Of a DNA stretch of 64,000 nt, positions 29,695 to 42,201 are shown piece by piece. Source of the DNA: Trichomonas vaginalis G3 (Eukaryota > Parabasalia > Trichomonadida > Trichomonadidae); contig NC_067205.1 in assembly GCF_026262505.1 (NCBI RefSeq), positions 27,420,556 to 27,484,555 of the forward strand, in the 5' to 3' direction. A program made the translations under genes and the position numbers. The notes under the pieces were generated by a model. It was not told where the DNA came from. It did not search any database and was given only the letters and a program-made list of their open reading frames with translations. Position 1 is the first letter of the stretch; each line of letters starts with the position of its first letter.

Positions 29695-30314
29695 ATGCAT
29701 GAAAGCATCATTAAACTCAATGGATATGATTTCATAAAATATGCAGATAAATACTGGCTCAAGATTTTCCATCAAAATTCACGTGTTTGTTATTTCAAAA
29801 GTCAGTTTGAAGCCAATTATTCCCTTAACAGGAACTGTTTTTCAATTCTTCATGAAATTGATTCACGATTTAAAGTTAATGGAAATTACTCTTTACTTTT
29901 GGAATATCCTCAAATTATGCACTATATTCAGTGGACCCAAACGTCTGATTTCTCTTATGTCGCTAACGAATCCCAAAATTATGATCTAGTTTCTAAAAGT
30001 CCCGGATCATGGCAAAGATTTAAAGGGTTACATTCATATCCTATGCCATTTAACAAATCGTTATATATTGGCGAGACACATGGTGTCTTTTGGTGCTATG
30101 CCATTGGAACAGTTCGTATTGATTATGAAGGTGTAATGCCTGTAAATGAAAATGAAATTTGGATTCAATATGTTGATCTCTGTTTAGAAATCGATGATTT
30201 TGAAAAATGAAGCATCTTCCTCCAATTTTCAATGAATGCACATGTAACTGTAGAACAAACTTTATATTTTCATTTACATATTATTCTCTTTTTAATGTAA
30301 TCAAAGATAAGTAA
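29695..30314 (+). pseudogene. Unrecognised ~220-aa family, member 3, frameshifted
   Basis: All shared blocks are present up to ...VDLCLEIDDFEK, where a one-base loss in an A run (near 30,202-30,208) gives a stop at 30,210. Past that point the other frame continues the family sequence (HLPPIFNECTCNCRTN, then a hydrophobic end) to TAA at 30,312-30,314. It is either a recent pseudogene or a homopolymer sequencing error. The upstream IRNDTYV block and in-frame TAA are present here too. Confidence 0.7.
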
Positions 30315-30468
30315 GACACAACTGTTTTATTAGACAAACGCATATTGCTTGATTTAGTTAAAAATACTATTGATATTGCATCTTAAGATAATATTTATTA
30401 TATGCTATTCTGGAAGAAATAAAAATGTCCAACAAAATGTAATTTGCACAGTTTAAACTGTTTACTGT

Positions 30469-31650
30469 TTATGTAACAAACACTTTTAACAATTTGGATG
30501 ATGAAATACCATTAAAATGCTTCCCATGTCTATGAGACGGTCTTGCAATACAATAGCCGCGAGATAGTATATATTTATCTCCACAACTAACACATTTATA
30601 TGGAAAAGCATTATCACAAGTTTTACAATTAATTGGACAGTTCTTGCATTCGCGTGTTTCATCATTTGGAATCATCCATGATGGGCAGTTATTAAAACAG
30701 CTATTGTTTAATTTATAATAACCAGCTCTACATTGAGAACATCCGTTGATTGTACATCTTTGGCAATTTTGATCTTCACATACTTCACAATTGGTGATAT
30801 TTTCATAAGTTCCATCTGGGCAAGCATCATAGCATTTATCTTTAAATAGCTTGTATTGCAATTTGCATTGTGTGCAAACATTGGAATTCTGGCATAAGTT
30901 GCAATTACGACTGCCACTTTGGCATTTAAATTCTGAGTATTGAAATGATCCAGGAGGGCATGATCTGTAACATACTCCATAGTATACCTTATAATTAGTT
31001 TGGCAACGGGTGCATGAACGAGCGTCATAACATACTTGACAATTTGAGTTGCAATTAAGACATTTTGATCCTGCTTTATAAGTTCCTGGTGGACAAAAAG
31101 TATAGCATCTTCCGTTATAGAATGAGTATTCACTTTTGCATTCATTACAAATGCTGAATGAAGTACATGAATTACATTCATTCTGGCAAAATTCACAACG
31201 ATCAACTGATACATAAGTCCCTGTGGGACATATGTCTACACATGTTCCATTGTATAAATAATATCCAGATTTGCAAGATAAGCAATTATTAGATGATGAG
31301 CATGATTCACAATTAGAAAAACTGCAATCAATGCAATTTCTACCTGATTGAAATGTTCCTGGAGGACAAGAATTGTAGCATTGATTGTTATATAATTTAT
31401 AATTGTTTGAGCATTCGGAGCAAGAAGAACCGGATGAGCAAGAAATACAATTCGTAGGGCATTGTGAACACTGTCTTTCAGTATTTAAATAATAACCTGA
31501 ATTGCATTGTATGCATCCAGGTTTTCCACAAGATTTGCAATTTTTAGGACATTCAATACAACTTGGTCCCATTGGAGATGTCCCAGATGGGCAGCTAGAA
31601 ACACATTTGCCATTATATTCATATTCCCCTACTTGACATTGCTTCATCAT
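30469..31650 (-). CDS. Cysteine-rich furin-like repeat protein (possible surface-protein fragment)
   Basis: 393 aa made of about eight ~45-residue repeats with C..C spacing: CPPGTF....C..C...NC..C.....C..C...Y.LYNG.CY..C. This is the furin/growth-factor-receptor cysteine pattern common in protist surface proteins, where it forms disulphide-linked extracellular rods. There is no signal peptide and no membrane segment, and an in-frame stop lies shortly upstream of ATG 31,650. Either it is a fragment of a secreted or membrane protein or a truncated family member. Cysteine residues are well conserved through the repeats, which argues the break-up is recent. Confidence 0.65.
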   Translation of the reverse strand: MMKQCQVGEYEYNGKCVSSCPSGTSPMGPSCIECPKNCKSCGKPGCIQCNSGYYLNTERQCSQCPTNCISCSSGSSCSECSNNYKLYNNQCYNSCPPGTFQSGRNCIDCSFSNCESCSSSNNCLSCKSGYYLYNGTCVDICPTGTYVSVDRCEFCQNECNSCTSFSICNECKSEYSFYNGRCYTFCPPGTYKAGSKCLNCNSNCQVCYDARSCTRCQTNYKVYYGVCYRSCPPGSFQYSEFKCQSGSRNCNLCQNSNVCTQCKLQYKLFKDKCYDACPDGTYENITNCEVCEDQNCQRCTINGCSQCRAGYYKLNNSCFNNCPSWMIPNDETRECKNCPINCKTCDNAFPYKCVSCGDKYILSRGYCIARPSHRHGKHFNGISSSKLLKVFVT

Positions 31651-32120
31651 TTTATTGATTACATCTTGAATTTAATCTTTAAATTTAATCGAAATCATTC
31701 ATTGGAGAATAACTGATTATTCAACTAAGGAATGTAACTGAATAGTTTTCTGTTAGAACTGATTAATAATATTTAGTTAATTCGATAAATATTTTTATAC
31801 TATTATAATATTATAGGGATGATAAAAGGCTAAGTTATTTAACATACACTATAATGTCATGATTAAATCTAAGTATTGGCATCTAGATTGAGTGGAATTA
31901 TTGTTATTTAAAAGTGTGTATATTCAATTGTTAATTTTGAATTGATTATCGTTAATCTGATTTCGGAATTATCATACATGGATTATTCGAATGTAGATAA
32001 GATATGATTACATTCTTAATCAGAAAAATAAAAGATTTCTCCGGTCGAACGATAGTTCAAAAAAAAGTATTCAATAAAACTATTGCAACTTTACTTAATA
32101 ATCTTACAAACATAAAGAAT
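31651..32120. other. Intergenic stretch, nothing recognised
   Basis: AT-rich spacer between the cysteine-rich gene start and the 3' end of the giant surface-protein gene. Confidence 0.5.
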
Positions 32121-35100
32121 TTATAATTGAATATTGCATATATCTTCATCATCATTGTCATTTCCTGATGATAGATCAACAATGCCATCATCTTTGACTC
32201 CTGTCATCCTATCATTTTCTTCGAAATCTGCATGGAAAGGATCATCAGCTGTTGAGACATTGTACAAAGGATTATCATTTGTAGTCATATTTTCTTCAGT
32301 CTTTGTGAATTGGATAGTTTCTGCTTCCATCTCCATCTGATCATTAACTTCTGTTGATGAACTTTCTTTCTCTTTCTTCTTCAAATATATGAAAATAAGG
32401 ATTGCAGTTATGGTGATGATAAGAATAGCAGCAGCAATGATTGGCCATAGAATGTATTTGCCAAATTTGGTCTCTAAGAATCCAATTGCAACTGATTCGG
32501 AGGTTGCATTTTGTTCGGCCACAACTTCAATTTCGATGAGTTGTTCTATGTATGTGTATGTAACATATGGATCACCGTTTATATCTGTTGTCATTATTTG
32601 TGTTGAAGTGTTGAACATCCTGTATGTCCTCAGTCCTGTGTAATGCTCTGGGAGATAAGAGGGAACTGGGTAAGGAGGCAATGTTCTTGCCGGAACAACA
32701 TTGTGTTTTATGACGTTAAATTGAAGTAAAACATCTTTTGATGAGAAATTCATGTTATCGAATGCTTGAAGGACAATTTCATGCTTTCCAACAGCTTTAG
32801 GAACATTTATTGATGAAGTGAAGTTGCTGCAGATATTTCTGTTGTTTGAATAGCATGTATGAATATCTTTGAAATTGTCAAAATCAAATCTCATTCGAAC
32901 AGTGAGATCATCTTCAAGATCAGCATCATTAACTAGTAATTTCATATCAATACTATCTGTTAAATAAAATGTTTTATCCTGAATATCATCATAATTAAGA
33001 AGTCTCAACTCTGGTGAATTTGCTTTGTAATAGAAGAAACTGAAGTTAGATTCGATTGAAGATAAACCAAATTCATCTACTGCATAAATGTAAATAGTGT
33101 GTTTCATGTATGAGATATCACGTGGTTTGATTTCAATTTGCTTTCTAATTGTTTGTATTTGGTTATTTAAATCAATGAAATCAGCTAAGTTGATTTCATT
33201 GCCATCATCTATTCGATATCTTATGTTTGCTTTGCTATCATCATTAACTTCAAGATCGAGACCAATAAATGCATGCGATGAATATCTTTCAGAAGGACTA
33301 TTTAATATCTTCAATGTTGGTTTTGAATTGACTGTTAAGTTGAAACTTCCAAAAACTTCAGTTTCATTTTCTTCTTTGACAATATCAATCAGAAGATTTC
33401 CAGTTCCCTTATCATCTGGAATGGTGAATTTCCATTTGAAATCTTTGTCACTCATTGAGTTATGCAATGTGTATACATCAATGTAAAATCTTGTTCCTGA
33501 ATTCTCAAACTGACCTCGCAACCGGACTTTTGTCTGAGGAGGAATTGATGATCTGGTGTAATATCCGTTGATTTCAATCTGAAGAGATGGTTCTGCATAT
33601 GATGGAAGAGATGTTCTAAAGGATATTCCGCTAGTACGACGAACTTTGTAGTTATGTCTTGATATTCTTGATGCAGCTGTCCAATTATCTTTGGCTTGGA
33701 ATGTGACAACAAGAAGTCCATCATTCTTAGGAACTGTGAAAGTATAATTGAAGAATTGCCACTCACCTGTAGCGATTGTCTTGTATATTTCTGAATATCC
33801 TTGTCTATTTAACTGGAAATTGACAGAAATCTTATCTCCGACATCGAGATCTATGACTTTACCTTGTAAAAGAACAACATCTTGGGTTTCATATTGTTCA
33901 ACAGTGTCAACACTGATAATGACCATGTCTGGTGCATTTTGGTTATAAAGAACAAAGTCATATGGTGTATCAGCTGATTCTGCTCCAAATTCATCTCTAA
34001 CAAAGATATACATTTTATGCGACCCGAATTCATATGCACCTGGAGGAAGTTCGATTTGAGTTTCAATGTTTTGAGCAACACCATTACAATCAATATAGTC
34101 AGTAAGATTAATTTCTCTACCACCATCGATACAATACCAAAGCATGACTCGAGTGTTATCCCAAACTGTAACTTCAAGATCAATGAATCTGCGGTTGTAA
34201 TATCGTTGATTCACTTTATTTGTAATCTTAAGTGTTGGTCTGAGATTAATAACACTATATCCTGTATTGAGTATTGCTGCTGTATTTCCATCAACATCTG
34301 ACCATATTCGCAATGATTGTGGTGTAACTTCGTTTGGAACATTAATTGTGAATCTAAATGTATCTGTAACTAGATTTGCATTGGAAACAAAGTTATTAAT
34401 TAATTGAGGAGTTCCGCCTGAAAGTTGATAGTAGATCTTCATCGATGTTCCTGGTCTGAAATCCCCAGCAAAACCTTCTATAGTAACTGAGTCACCAGGC
34501 ATATAGGACATAGCATTGGAATTCAATAATTTAATGCATGGTTGCAGCTGAACTTTAAAGTCATGTCTAAAGTCTCTTGATGAGGCTCCTGAATCATCAA
34601 CTGCATAAACAATGATAAAGAACGTGGAATTCTTTTGTGGAACTCGAACTTTAATATCAAAGTCATGTCTTGAACCATCACATTCATATTCTCCAATTAT
34701 TTCAGGCTTGGTGAAGTTTATTCTATAATAAACTGTAACTTTTCCATTGTTTTGATTTGAATCTACAACACTACCACTGATTTTAATGCTTTCATAAAAG
34801 TTATAGTAATATTGCTTTTCAAACTCATTAAGTTGGAGTTCTGGAGCTACTCATGTTTGATATGTAAATATATGATCAAAAGATGTTGATTTCATTTTGA
34901 ATTCATCAACAGCAAAAATGTGGATTGTGTGCCGATCATATGAAACTACACTTCTATCAATTGTGATTTGCTTTCTGTAAGAATATTCTCTCTCATAAGA
35001 ATAAATGGTTTCTTTGAAACATGTTTCCTGATTGCTGTCGAATGAATAACAAAGTTTGACATTGGTATTATCTTTGATCTTGAAATCGATATTCATATGG

Positions 35101-38100
35101 TCATTATCATAATAGACATTTCTAAGAGGATTAATTAATTCTAATTGTGGAGGTGAATTAACTAAGAAGTTTCCAGTTGTACTGTATATTTCATTATGGT
35201 TATTTTCAATCCATAATTTGAAGTTATGAATGTTTACATCTGTACTTGGATTTAATGCGAATTTGAACTCATTGGATTTGTAATTAGTGCCAATACTGAC
35301 AGTTTTAACAAATGTATTTCCACTATTATCTAATTTGTAATAAACATCAAATTGGGTGTTAATATCATAATCAACAACCATTCCAATTACTTCAATAACT
35401 TCATCGTTATTGTAGTTAACTTTAAATGGTTTGATGAACTCAATTCCAGGAAGCCTTCTTACTTCAAAATCTAATAATGTGAACTTTGATTCAATGCCAT
35501 ATTTATTGATTGCTTTAATTGTAACCGTATGGAATCCATTATATGGAATCATTGGAATTTTGTAACTGAAATCCATACTTTCTTCGTCTGAAAGGAGGTT
35601 TCTTGAGCTCTGCGGGAATTCATGAATAATTTCATAATCTCCGAAATTGTATTTTAATAATATTTTAACTTGGTCATCTGAATTTCTAGTTGTCACTTTA
35701 CAATTTATATTAATTGTTTCGAAATATCCATATGTGTAACCTTTAAGTTTATGCCCGACAATGAGTTCGGGGGTATGGTATTCGTGCGAATAATCAAATT
35801 CTTTAACGAAAGGAACAGAATCACTTCCGAATTCATCCTTGAAGTAAACATATAATGTATGCTTTCCTTCAACCAAACTTCCTTCTGTTATTTCAATTTG
35901 TAATATTCGTTGCTCAATTTCAAAGAAACTTTGAATCAGTCCTGAAATTTTGACTTCTTTTCCTTCATCTATCCTGTAATAAACATAACCATCAGTATCA
36001 TCATAGACACTAACATCGACTTCAATGAATGCATGTCCATAATAATTATCATTAAGTGTATTAGTTACATTAAGTTCGGGAGCTTGACTGACAATGATGT
36101 AGATTTCCATGTATGGGCAAAGAACATGACCTTGTTCATTTTCACCCCATAGAATTAAATAATGATCTGATTTAGATTCATGAAGTGTAATATTGTAATC
36201 AACAATACCTGAGGTCATGTTGTCATATATGTCTACATTAGATATCAAATTCTTTCCATCGCCGTCAATACTATAGCAGAATGCAACCGTGGTGTTCTCT
36301 GTGAAATCTAAAAGCATTGAGGAAAGTTGCATTGTTTCTCCTTCGCGATATGCTTTACGCATTGGTTTCAGCATTTGGACAGCAACATTCCTTTCTACAT
36401 TAAATTCAAGAGCAACTTCATTCGATTTAGAATATGTTTGATCCATCGCTGCAACATATATCGTGAACAAACCATCTCCTCTTGGAACATCAATGGTATA
36501 TGAGAAATCATGCCAATAACCATCTGCAATGGAATCATAAAGCTCTGTTAATTTGCTGCTACCAACTTGGAACAAAACAACAACATGATCACCAACATCT
36601 AAATCGCGAACACTTCCACTAAATGTAACTTTTTCACTGTATCTGTATGGACCTTTCTTCACGAGTGGATTAAGTATAACTTCTGGAGCATAAGTATTTC
36701 TGAATTCAAACTCTTGTGTCATAACATTAGATTCGATACCAAATTCATCAACAATGTAAATTGATATATTGTGTTTGCCGAATTCAAGATCGTTGCCATT
36801 AATTGGTATTCTTCTAATAATTGGGAAACTCGGGCTTCTGATCGGGAGCATCTCATTAATATGCTTTGGGGAATTATTATCAAATCTATCATAAATCATG
36901 CAGTTGGAATCATCTGTTATGTTGCCATCAAAATCAATGTATTTACTCATAGAGTAGTTAGTTTTGATTGGATTCCAGTGATCAAGAACTGGAGGTCTAT
37001 TTGTTATTACCTTAATATTTGTTGTCTTACATGTAATTCCGCCAGCAGATGTTGCCCAAATATAAATATTGTTTCTCATAACTTCAATAGGAAGTTGAAC
37101 TGTGAATGTAAAGATTGGTGTTTTATAATCATCTTGAATATGCATTGGTAATGTTGCATACTCTGTGATATCTTTGTTAATTTTACTGAAAAGTTGGACT
37201 TCTTCACCGACATCAAAATCTGCAATATATCCACTAATAGATATTGTAGTGTTTGGAAGATATTGTTCATCGAGTTCTGATGTTACAATGATTGATGGTA
37301 ATTGTTTGATATTGATTGTGAACTTTTGGTCTTCGGATGATGCTCTACTATCATCACGGGCTCTAAATATCACATTGTGTTGTTTGTCTTCATTACCAAG
37401 ATTGATTGAGTAGTTGAATGAGTGAACTTCATTATTCGATTCGAAATCAAAGATTAAATTCTCTTCTCCATCATCGATTTGAATGAAAACATGTGTATTA
37501 TCTTCTGCATCCATATCTTGAACTGTTCCTACAAAAGAAACATTTTCGAAATAACCATACGTATCTCGTTGTTCCTGAAGTTTGACAGTTAATTTAGGAA
37601 CGTATCTATCTGCAAAATTAAAGCTTCTTGTGATTTTATCAGATTCAACATCATACCAATCCCGAAGCCAAACTGTGATTTGATGGTTTCCGATAGACAT
37701 TTCTTCCGGAATTGGGATTTGCAAATTGACTGTTGTATTCTTCCCATTACATGTAATATAATTACTTAAATGAGATTGTGGCAATGAGTCAAATTGGTAA
37801 TAAATATATGTTGATGAATCATCAAAGATGATTGAGTTGAAATCAATGAATCCATTCCTTGAATATGTCTCTTGAATTTCATTCCATAAAATGATTTTAG
37901 GACCAACATTTATCTTTACCAATTGTCTCGATACACTACTCTTGAGTCCATTGCTGTTCTCTGCCCAGAATGTAATTGTGTGCGAACCAACTTTTGTTGG
38001 GAGGTTCATTTGGAAGCTGAAATCCTCTGTCCTGTAATTCTCATCAATACGAAGTAATGATGTTGCATACTGCGATTTTTCATAATTTATGCTGTAAAGA

Positions 38101-38798
38101 ACTTGAACTTCTTGCCCAATTTCATAATCACCAACAAAGCCAGTTATTGTTATTTGCTCGCCACCTTCGTATGATTTCTCTAATTTGCTAGTGATAACTG
38201 TGATTGGAGATTTCTTGATCCTTATATTGAAAACTTGATCATTCGATTGAGAATCTGTATTATCTTTCACAGAGAATAAAAACGTGCAAACACCATTTAT
38301 ATTGGGAATTGGAAAATCATATACGAAGGATTGATTTCCATCATTTGATTGGCAATTGAATATCTCTGTACTTGAACTTCCATTGACTTTGACATAGAGA
38401 GTTAATCTGTTATCTTGATCTTGATCAAAGATACTGCAGTTGAATTGAACTGTTTCATAAAATCCATATTCTCTGTCTTGCCCAAGTATCTTTACATATA
38501 ACTCTGGAGCGTGTTTATCGTTATATGTAAATGTGAAATTAACTTCATTTGATTTAACATCATATTGATCAACAAGATATATTATAAGTTTATGTTGACC
38601 TCCTCTAAGGCTAACTTTAGGAAGAGGAACTTGTTGATGAATAATTTGTTCACTACCTGTGCATTGAATCCACTCGTTTAAAGGCCGCCTCAACAAAGTG
38701 ACTTCACTTGAAATTCAAATATCGTATTTAAGAGTTCTAATATAAAACACTACTACTAATAATAATAATCACATTAATAAAAATGAGATATAATGAAA

Positions 38799-39022
38799 TT
38801 TGTTGAAATCTTTTTATCTTGAGTTTTATAATAAGCATCATAAGAGTAACAGTATAAGATACTTACAAAAATATTTATATTGGCAACAATAAATATATCA
38901 TATGTGAAAATTTGTTGAAATCTTTTTATCTTGAGTTTTATAATAAGCATCATAAGAGTAACAGTATAAGATACTTACAAAAATATTTATATTGGCAACA
39001 ATAAATATATCATATGTGAAAA
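38799..39022. repeat. 112-bp tandem duplication inside the Kolobok-like element
   Basis: Two nearly identical 112-bp copies (38,799-38,910 and 38,911-39,022) beginning TTTGTTGAAATCTTTTTATC. They lie in the non-coding 3' part of the transposon. Subterminal repeats may bind transposase; equally this is a slippage product. Confidence 0.9.
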
Positions 39023-39262
39023 TCAATTATCTATTATTTCTTTATCCCCATTAAGATGCATTAATAATAGTCATACTGAATATACATGAATAGTATATTA
39101 CAAACATCATAGAATTATCGCATTAAATCATAATTTTTTTGCAATCAGAATCTCTTGGATTTGTAAAATTTAAAATAATATAACAAATATATTGTGTATA
39201 CATTATGTAATGTTATAGTAAAGTTAAAAGTTGTAAAAAATAAAATTGTTTAAATTATTAAA

Positions 39263-40660
39263 TTATTCTTGAAAACCATGAATTTGAGGTAATGGAAACG
39301 GTTCCCTCTTTTCTTGAGGCATTCCAGCAATTACATACTTTGGAATTTCTGAAGAATTTTGTGATTCATTTGAAATTATTTCTTCATCTTGTCCATTTCC
39401 GTAATCTCCTTTTCCTTTTACAATCAATTTTCTTGCCTTTCGTCTTTCTGAGCGCGCAGATCGATATTCTTCTGTCTTTTCTCGTTCCGAGCGCAACTTT
39501 TTTTCTTTGTGCTCTTCAATAAGAGAATCCCGAAGGATAGGATGAATTGGCTTAATTCCTGATAAATTACGTAGTTCAAGTAATCCTTGATATCCTTCAT
39601 TGTGGTAAATTGTAGCAATATCTGTTCTGCCTTCATATGAACTGAGATAATTTGTATGTTTTGGATTAAAACGGCATGATCGAGCATTATATGACTCATT
39701 TATATGAGTTGCATAATCCGGATTAACAATTTGAAAAACTGATCCGGAATCTTTTAAAAATTCGAGTAGATGATTTCTTGCATTTTCGTTTTCAAGTCCA
39801 GCTGTCCATATAAAATGTTCTTTTTCTTCATCTTTTGTGGAATGTAAACAATATTCTGGTGAATGATTTCCAATTAGATGATCTACAGCGTGGAGCCAAT
39901 AAAATAGCTTCTGTTCTTTGGAAATATGCTTATTCAATAAAGTATTAAAGAATATTTTGAGTCTGTTTTTGATACCATGAAAAATTTTTGAGTCGACGAT
40001 AGGCATGTCACTTTTTGCATACTCATTAGAAGTAAGACGTTTCCAGCACAATTCGAATTTCTTTTTGCAATGGAAGCCATCTTGATATTCAACAGCATCA
40101 GGAAAATGCTTATGAACAATATTACGGGATTTATTATCCCTATCATGGCAAAAAAAGTCAATAATACCTTTTCCCACCGTATCTTCCAAAATTTGAAGAG
40201 CCTGATCAGCGGCAACAGATTCCATTTGGCATGAGGCACCAGTATAATTTCCAGCTTTACCTTTACGAGATCTAACGATTACGAATTTTGCCACAATGTC
40301 ACCTTTAGGACCCATTGCTACAAACTCACACTCGTCTGCATTTCTAACATGCGAGAAATGAGCATCGATGGTGATAACAGTTCCAGGCTCAAGTTGCAAT
40401 GCATGATTTTTTACACTTTTTTCAGCTAATTCCTTCGCTTTCTCGAGAATCACCTTTTGAATCTTGTAAAAGTATTGTGAAGATGGTACATCTATACCAG
40501 CCTCTCTTAATAAGTTACTTGCTTCTTTATATGCTTTACCGCAAATCAAAGTGGCAAATGTAAATGATTTGCCATCTAATTTAATTAGATCACCGAATCC
40601 TTCATATTGGACGCGAATAATCTCAGAATTTGTGGCGTCATGTACCTCCTGTGATGTCAT
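39263..40660 (-). CDS. Kolobok-like DDE transposase
   Basis: 465 aa from ATG 40,660, apparently whole. The RNase H-like core is visible: VITIDAHFSH (Asp99), then FFCHDRDNKSRNIVHKHFP (Asp173), then a helical insert with GFHCKKKFELCWK, SPEYCLHS and WTAGLENENARNHLLEFLK, then HINESYNA with the likely catalytic Glu near residue 330. The D-...-DRH-like...-W-V...-C.H...-E.FHS-like order matches the Kolobok superfamily. It would cut and join the TIR ends of the surrounding element at TTAA. The C terminus is a basic, arginine-rich tail. No zinc-finger or THAP domain is seen at the N terminus. With both ends and this frame intact the element may have been active recently. Confidence 0.75.
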   Translation of the reverse strand: MTSQEVHDATNSEIIRVQYEGFGDLIKLDGKSFTFATLICGKAYKEASNLLREAGIDVPSSQYFYKIQKVILEKAKELAEKSVKNHALQLEPGTVITIDAHFSHVRNADECEFVAMGPKGDIVAKFVIVRSRKGKAGNYTGASCQMESVAADQALQILEDTVGKGIIDFFCHDRDNKSRNIVHKHFPDAVEYQDGFHCKKKFELCWKRLTSNEYAKSDMPIVDSKIFHGIKNRLKIFFNTLLNKHISKEQKLFYWLHAVDHLIGNHSPEYCLHSTKDEEKEHFIWTAGLENENARNHLLEFLKDSGSVFQIVNPDYATHINESYNARSCRFNPKHTNYLSSYEGRTDIATIYHNEGYQGLLELRNLSGIKPIHPILRDSLIEEHKEKKLRSEREKTEEYRSARSERRKARKLIVKGKGDYGNGQDEEIISNESQNSSEIPKYVIAGMPQEKREPFPLPQIHGFQE

Positions 40661-41090
40661 TTGTCAGTTTTTTGTTTCTTCACTTCTGAATACGACACCT
40701 TGAATTATGGGTTTATTTCTAATAATTTACAATTTACTAACAGTATTCTTTTTGGGGATACTGACATTCAACGTAAAAACGAGAATGTTTCGAAATAATA
40801 AAAATTTAATATAATATTAAGTCATTTTTAAATATTTCTGTCTCAACCCTGAATGTTTATTCCCCTAAAAAGAGATTGCCATAAGTCTATGGAAATTGAC
40901 CATAAATAACTTAGAGCTATGGAATAAATTGATTTTAATGTATTTTTTTCTAGAAAATATCTTTTTTAGAGTGAAAATATAAATTGTTGGAATTTTCCTT
41001 ACCATATTATTGTAATACAATATAGACAGATGCTTTATTCTACAACAAAAAAGCCAGAATCGATTTTTTGTCGAAATCTTAAATATAATA

Positions 41091-42201
41091 GGGTTGTTAG
41101 ATTCCCGATGATAGGTGTCTTGGAAGATTTGCCTGGTGTCATCATAGTGTCTTTAAATCAAAAATTTTATTTTGGAGTTAGTTTTATTGATTTTTCAATA
41201 AAAAACATTTCTAAAACAAGAAAATGAAACGATAAAATATTTATATTTTATATAAGGATCTTATATATTTAAAATAAATATCATTTTATTTTTTTCATTG
41301 GTGTCTGTCAAACCATAATACACTATTCAAAAATTCAATGTGTCTTGCGGTTTCAAAAGACACCTTCAAATTGAACGATAGCACAGACACTATTGAATTT
41401 TACCCATTTTATTTAGTTTTTACCCTTTTTATTTTTAAGAATTAATGACTGAAACAGCCGTTTTGCTATGACCTCAATCACTTTTATTTATTATTTTAAA
41501 TATTATTTAATTTTATTATTTGAATAGGCCAACTTATATTTGAGAAGCTCAATTTGAGACCACATAATACATTGAAATATCATAAATATTGAAATATTAA
41601 AAAGTGTATTTCAAAATATTGAAATTATAAAAATTTATAATACTGAAATTGAGACAAATGAATAAATTCAATGTGTTTTTTTTGAAATAACTCTCAATAT
41701 TATTTTTTTGTTTATTTAATGATGAATAAATATGATTGCTTTAGTCAATCATAAAAACTAATTTAAGTTTAAAATAATGAAAGGATAATTTGATCGTTTT
41801 TTTAAAATACAATTATTTTTGATGATTTGCAAGAATCTTTGAAAAGAATATAATATAGGTTCTATTTTTGTAAAATTTATCCAAATCATGTATTACATAA
41901 ATTACGATTAAAACGATGAAAGAACCAAAAAGTGTGTTTTGTGTTTTGTTGTTGCGTGTTGGATGCGGGATCCTGTTATTTCCGAAATCGACAAAAAATT
42001 TGGAAATTTAATTTCCGAAATCGAAATTATATTAATGTTTTTAATATTCTTATATCAAAAGGATTAAAGTTCATTAAGAGAAAAACAATTCTTCTTCTTC
42101 AATCTATTGGCGCATTTATTTCTACACGCCAATAAGGAAGGGAAAATTATAAGACACCATGGTGTCTTCAAAACGCTAATTTTTGATATTTTTAACAACC
42201 C
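41091..42201. mobile_element. Small inverted-repeat element nested in the Kolobok-like transposon
   Basis: GGGTTGTTA at 41,091-41,099 is repeated inverted at 42,193-42,201, and both ends are flanked by the direct repeat TATAATA (41,084-41,090 and 42,202-42,208). The interior (1.1 kb) has only short frames and several GGTGTC/GACACC steps near both ends, including a GACACCATGGTGTC palindrome at about 42,154-42,167. It looks like a non-autonomous DNA transposon. The short ends and AT-rich target make chance similarity possible. Confidence 0.5.

Noticed and set aside
30469-31650. Giardia-type VSP
   Set aside because: The cysteine pattern is furin-like, the conserved membrane span and CRGKA tail are absent, and everything else in the window points to a trichomonad.
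34851-38696. A separate 1,281-aa gene starting at TTG 38,696
   Set aside because: There is no ATG or signal peptide, and its first codons lie inside the right-hand part of the inserted transposon. It is the middle of the split giant gene.
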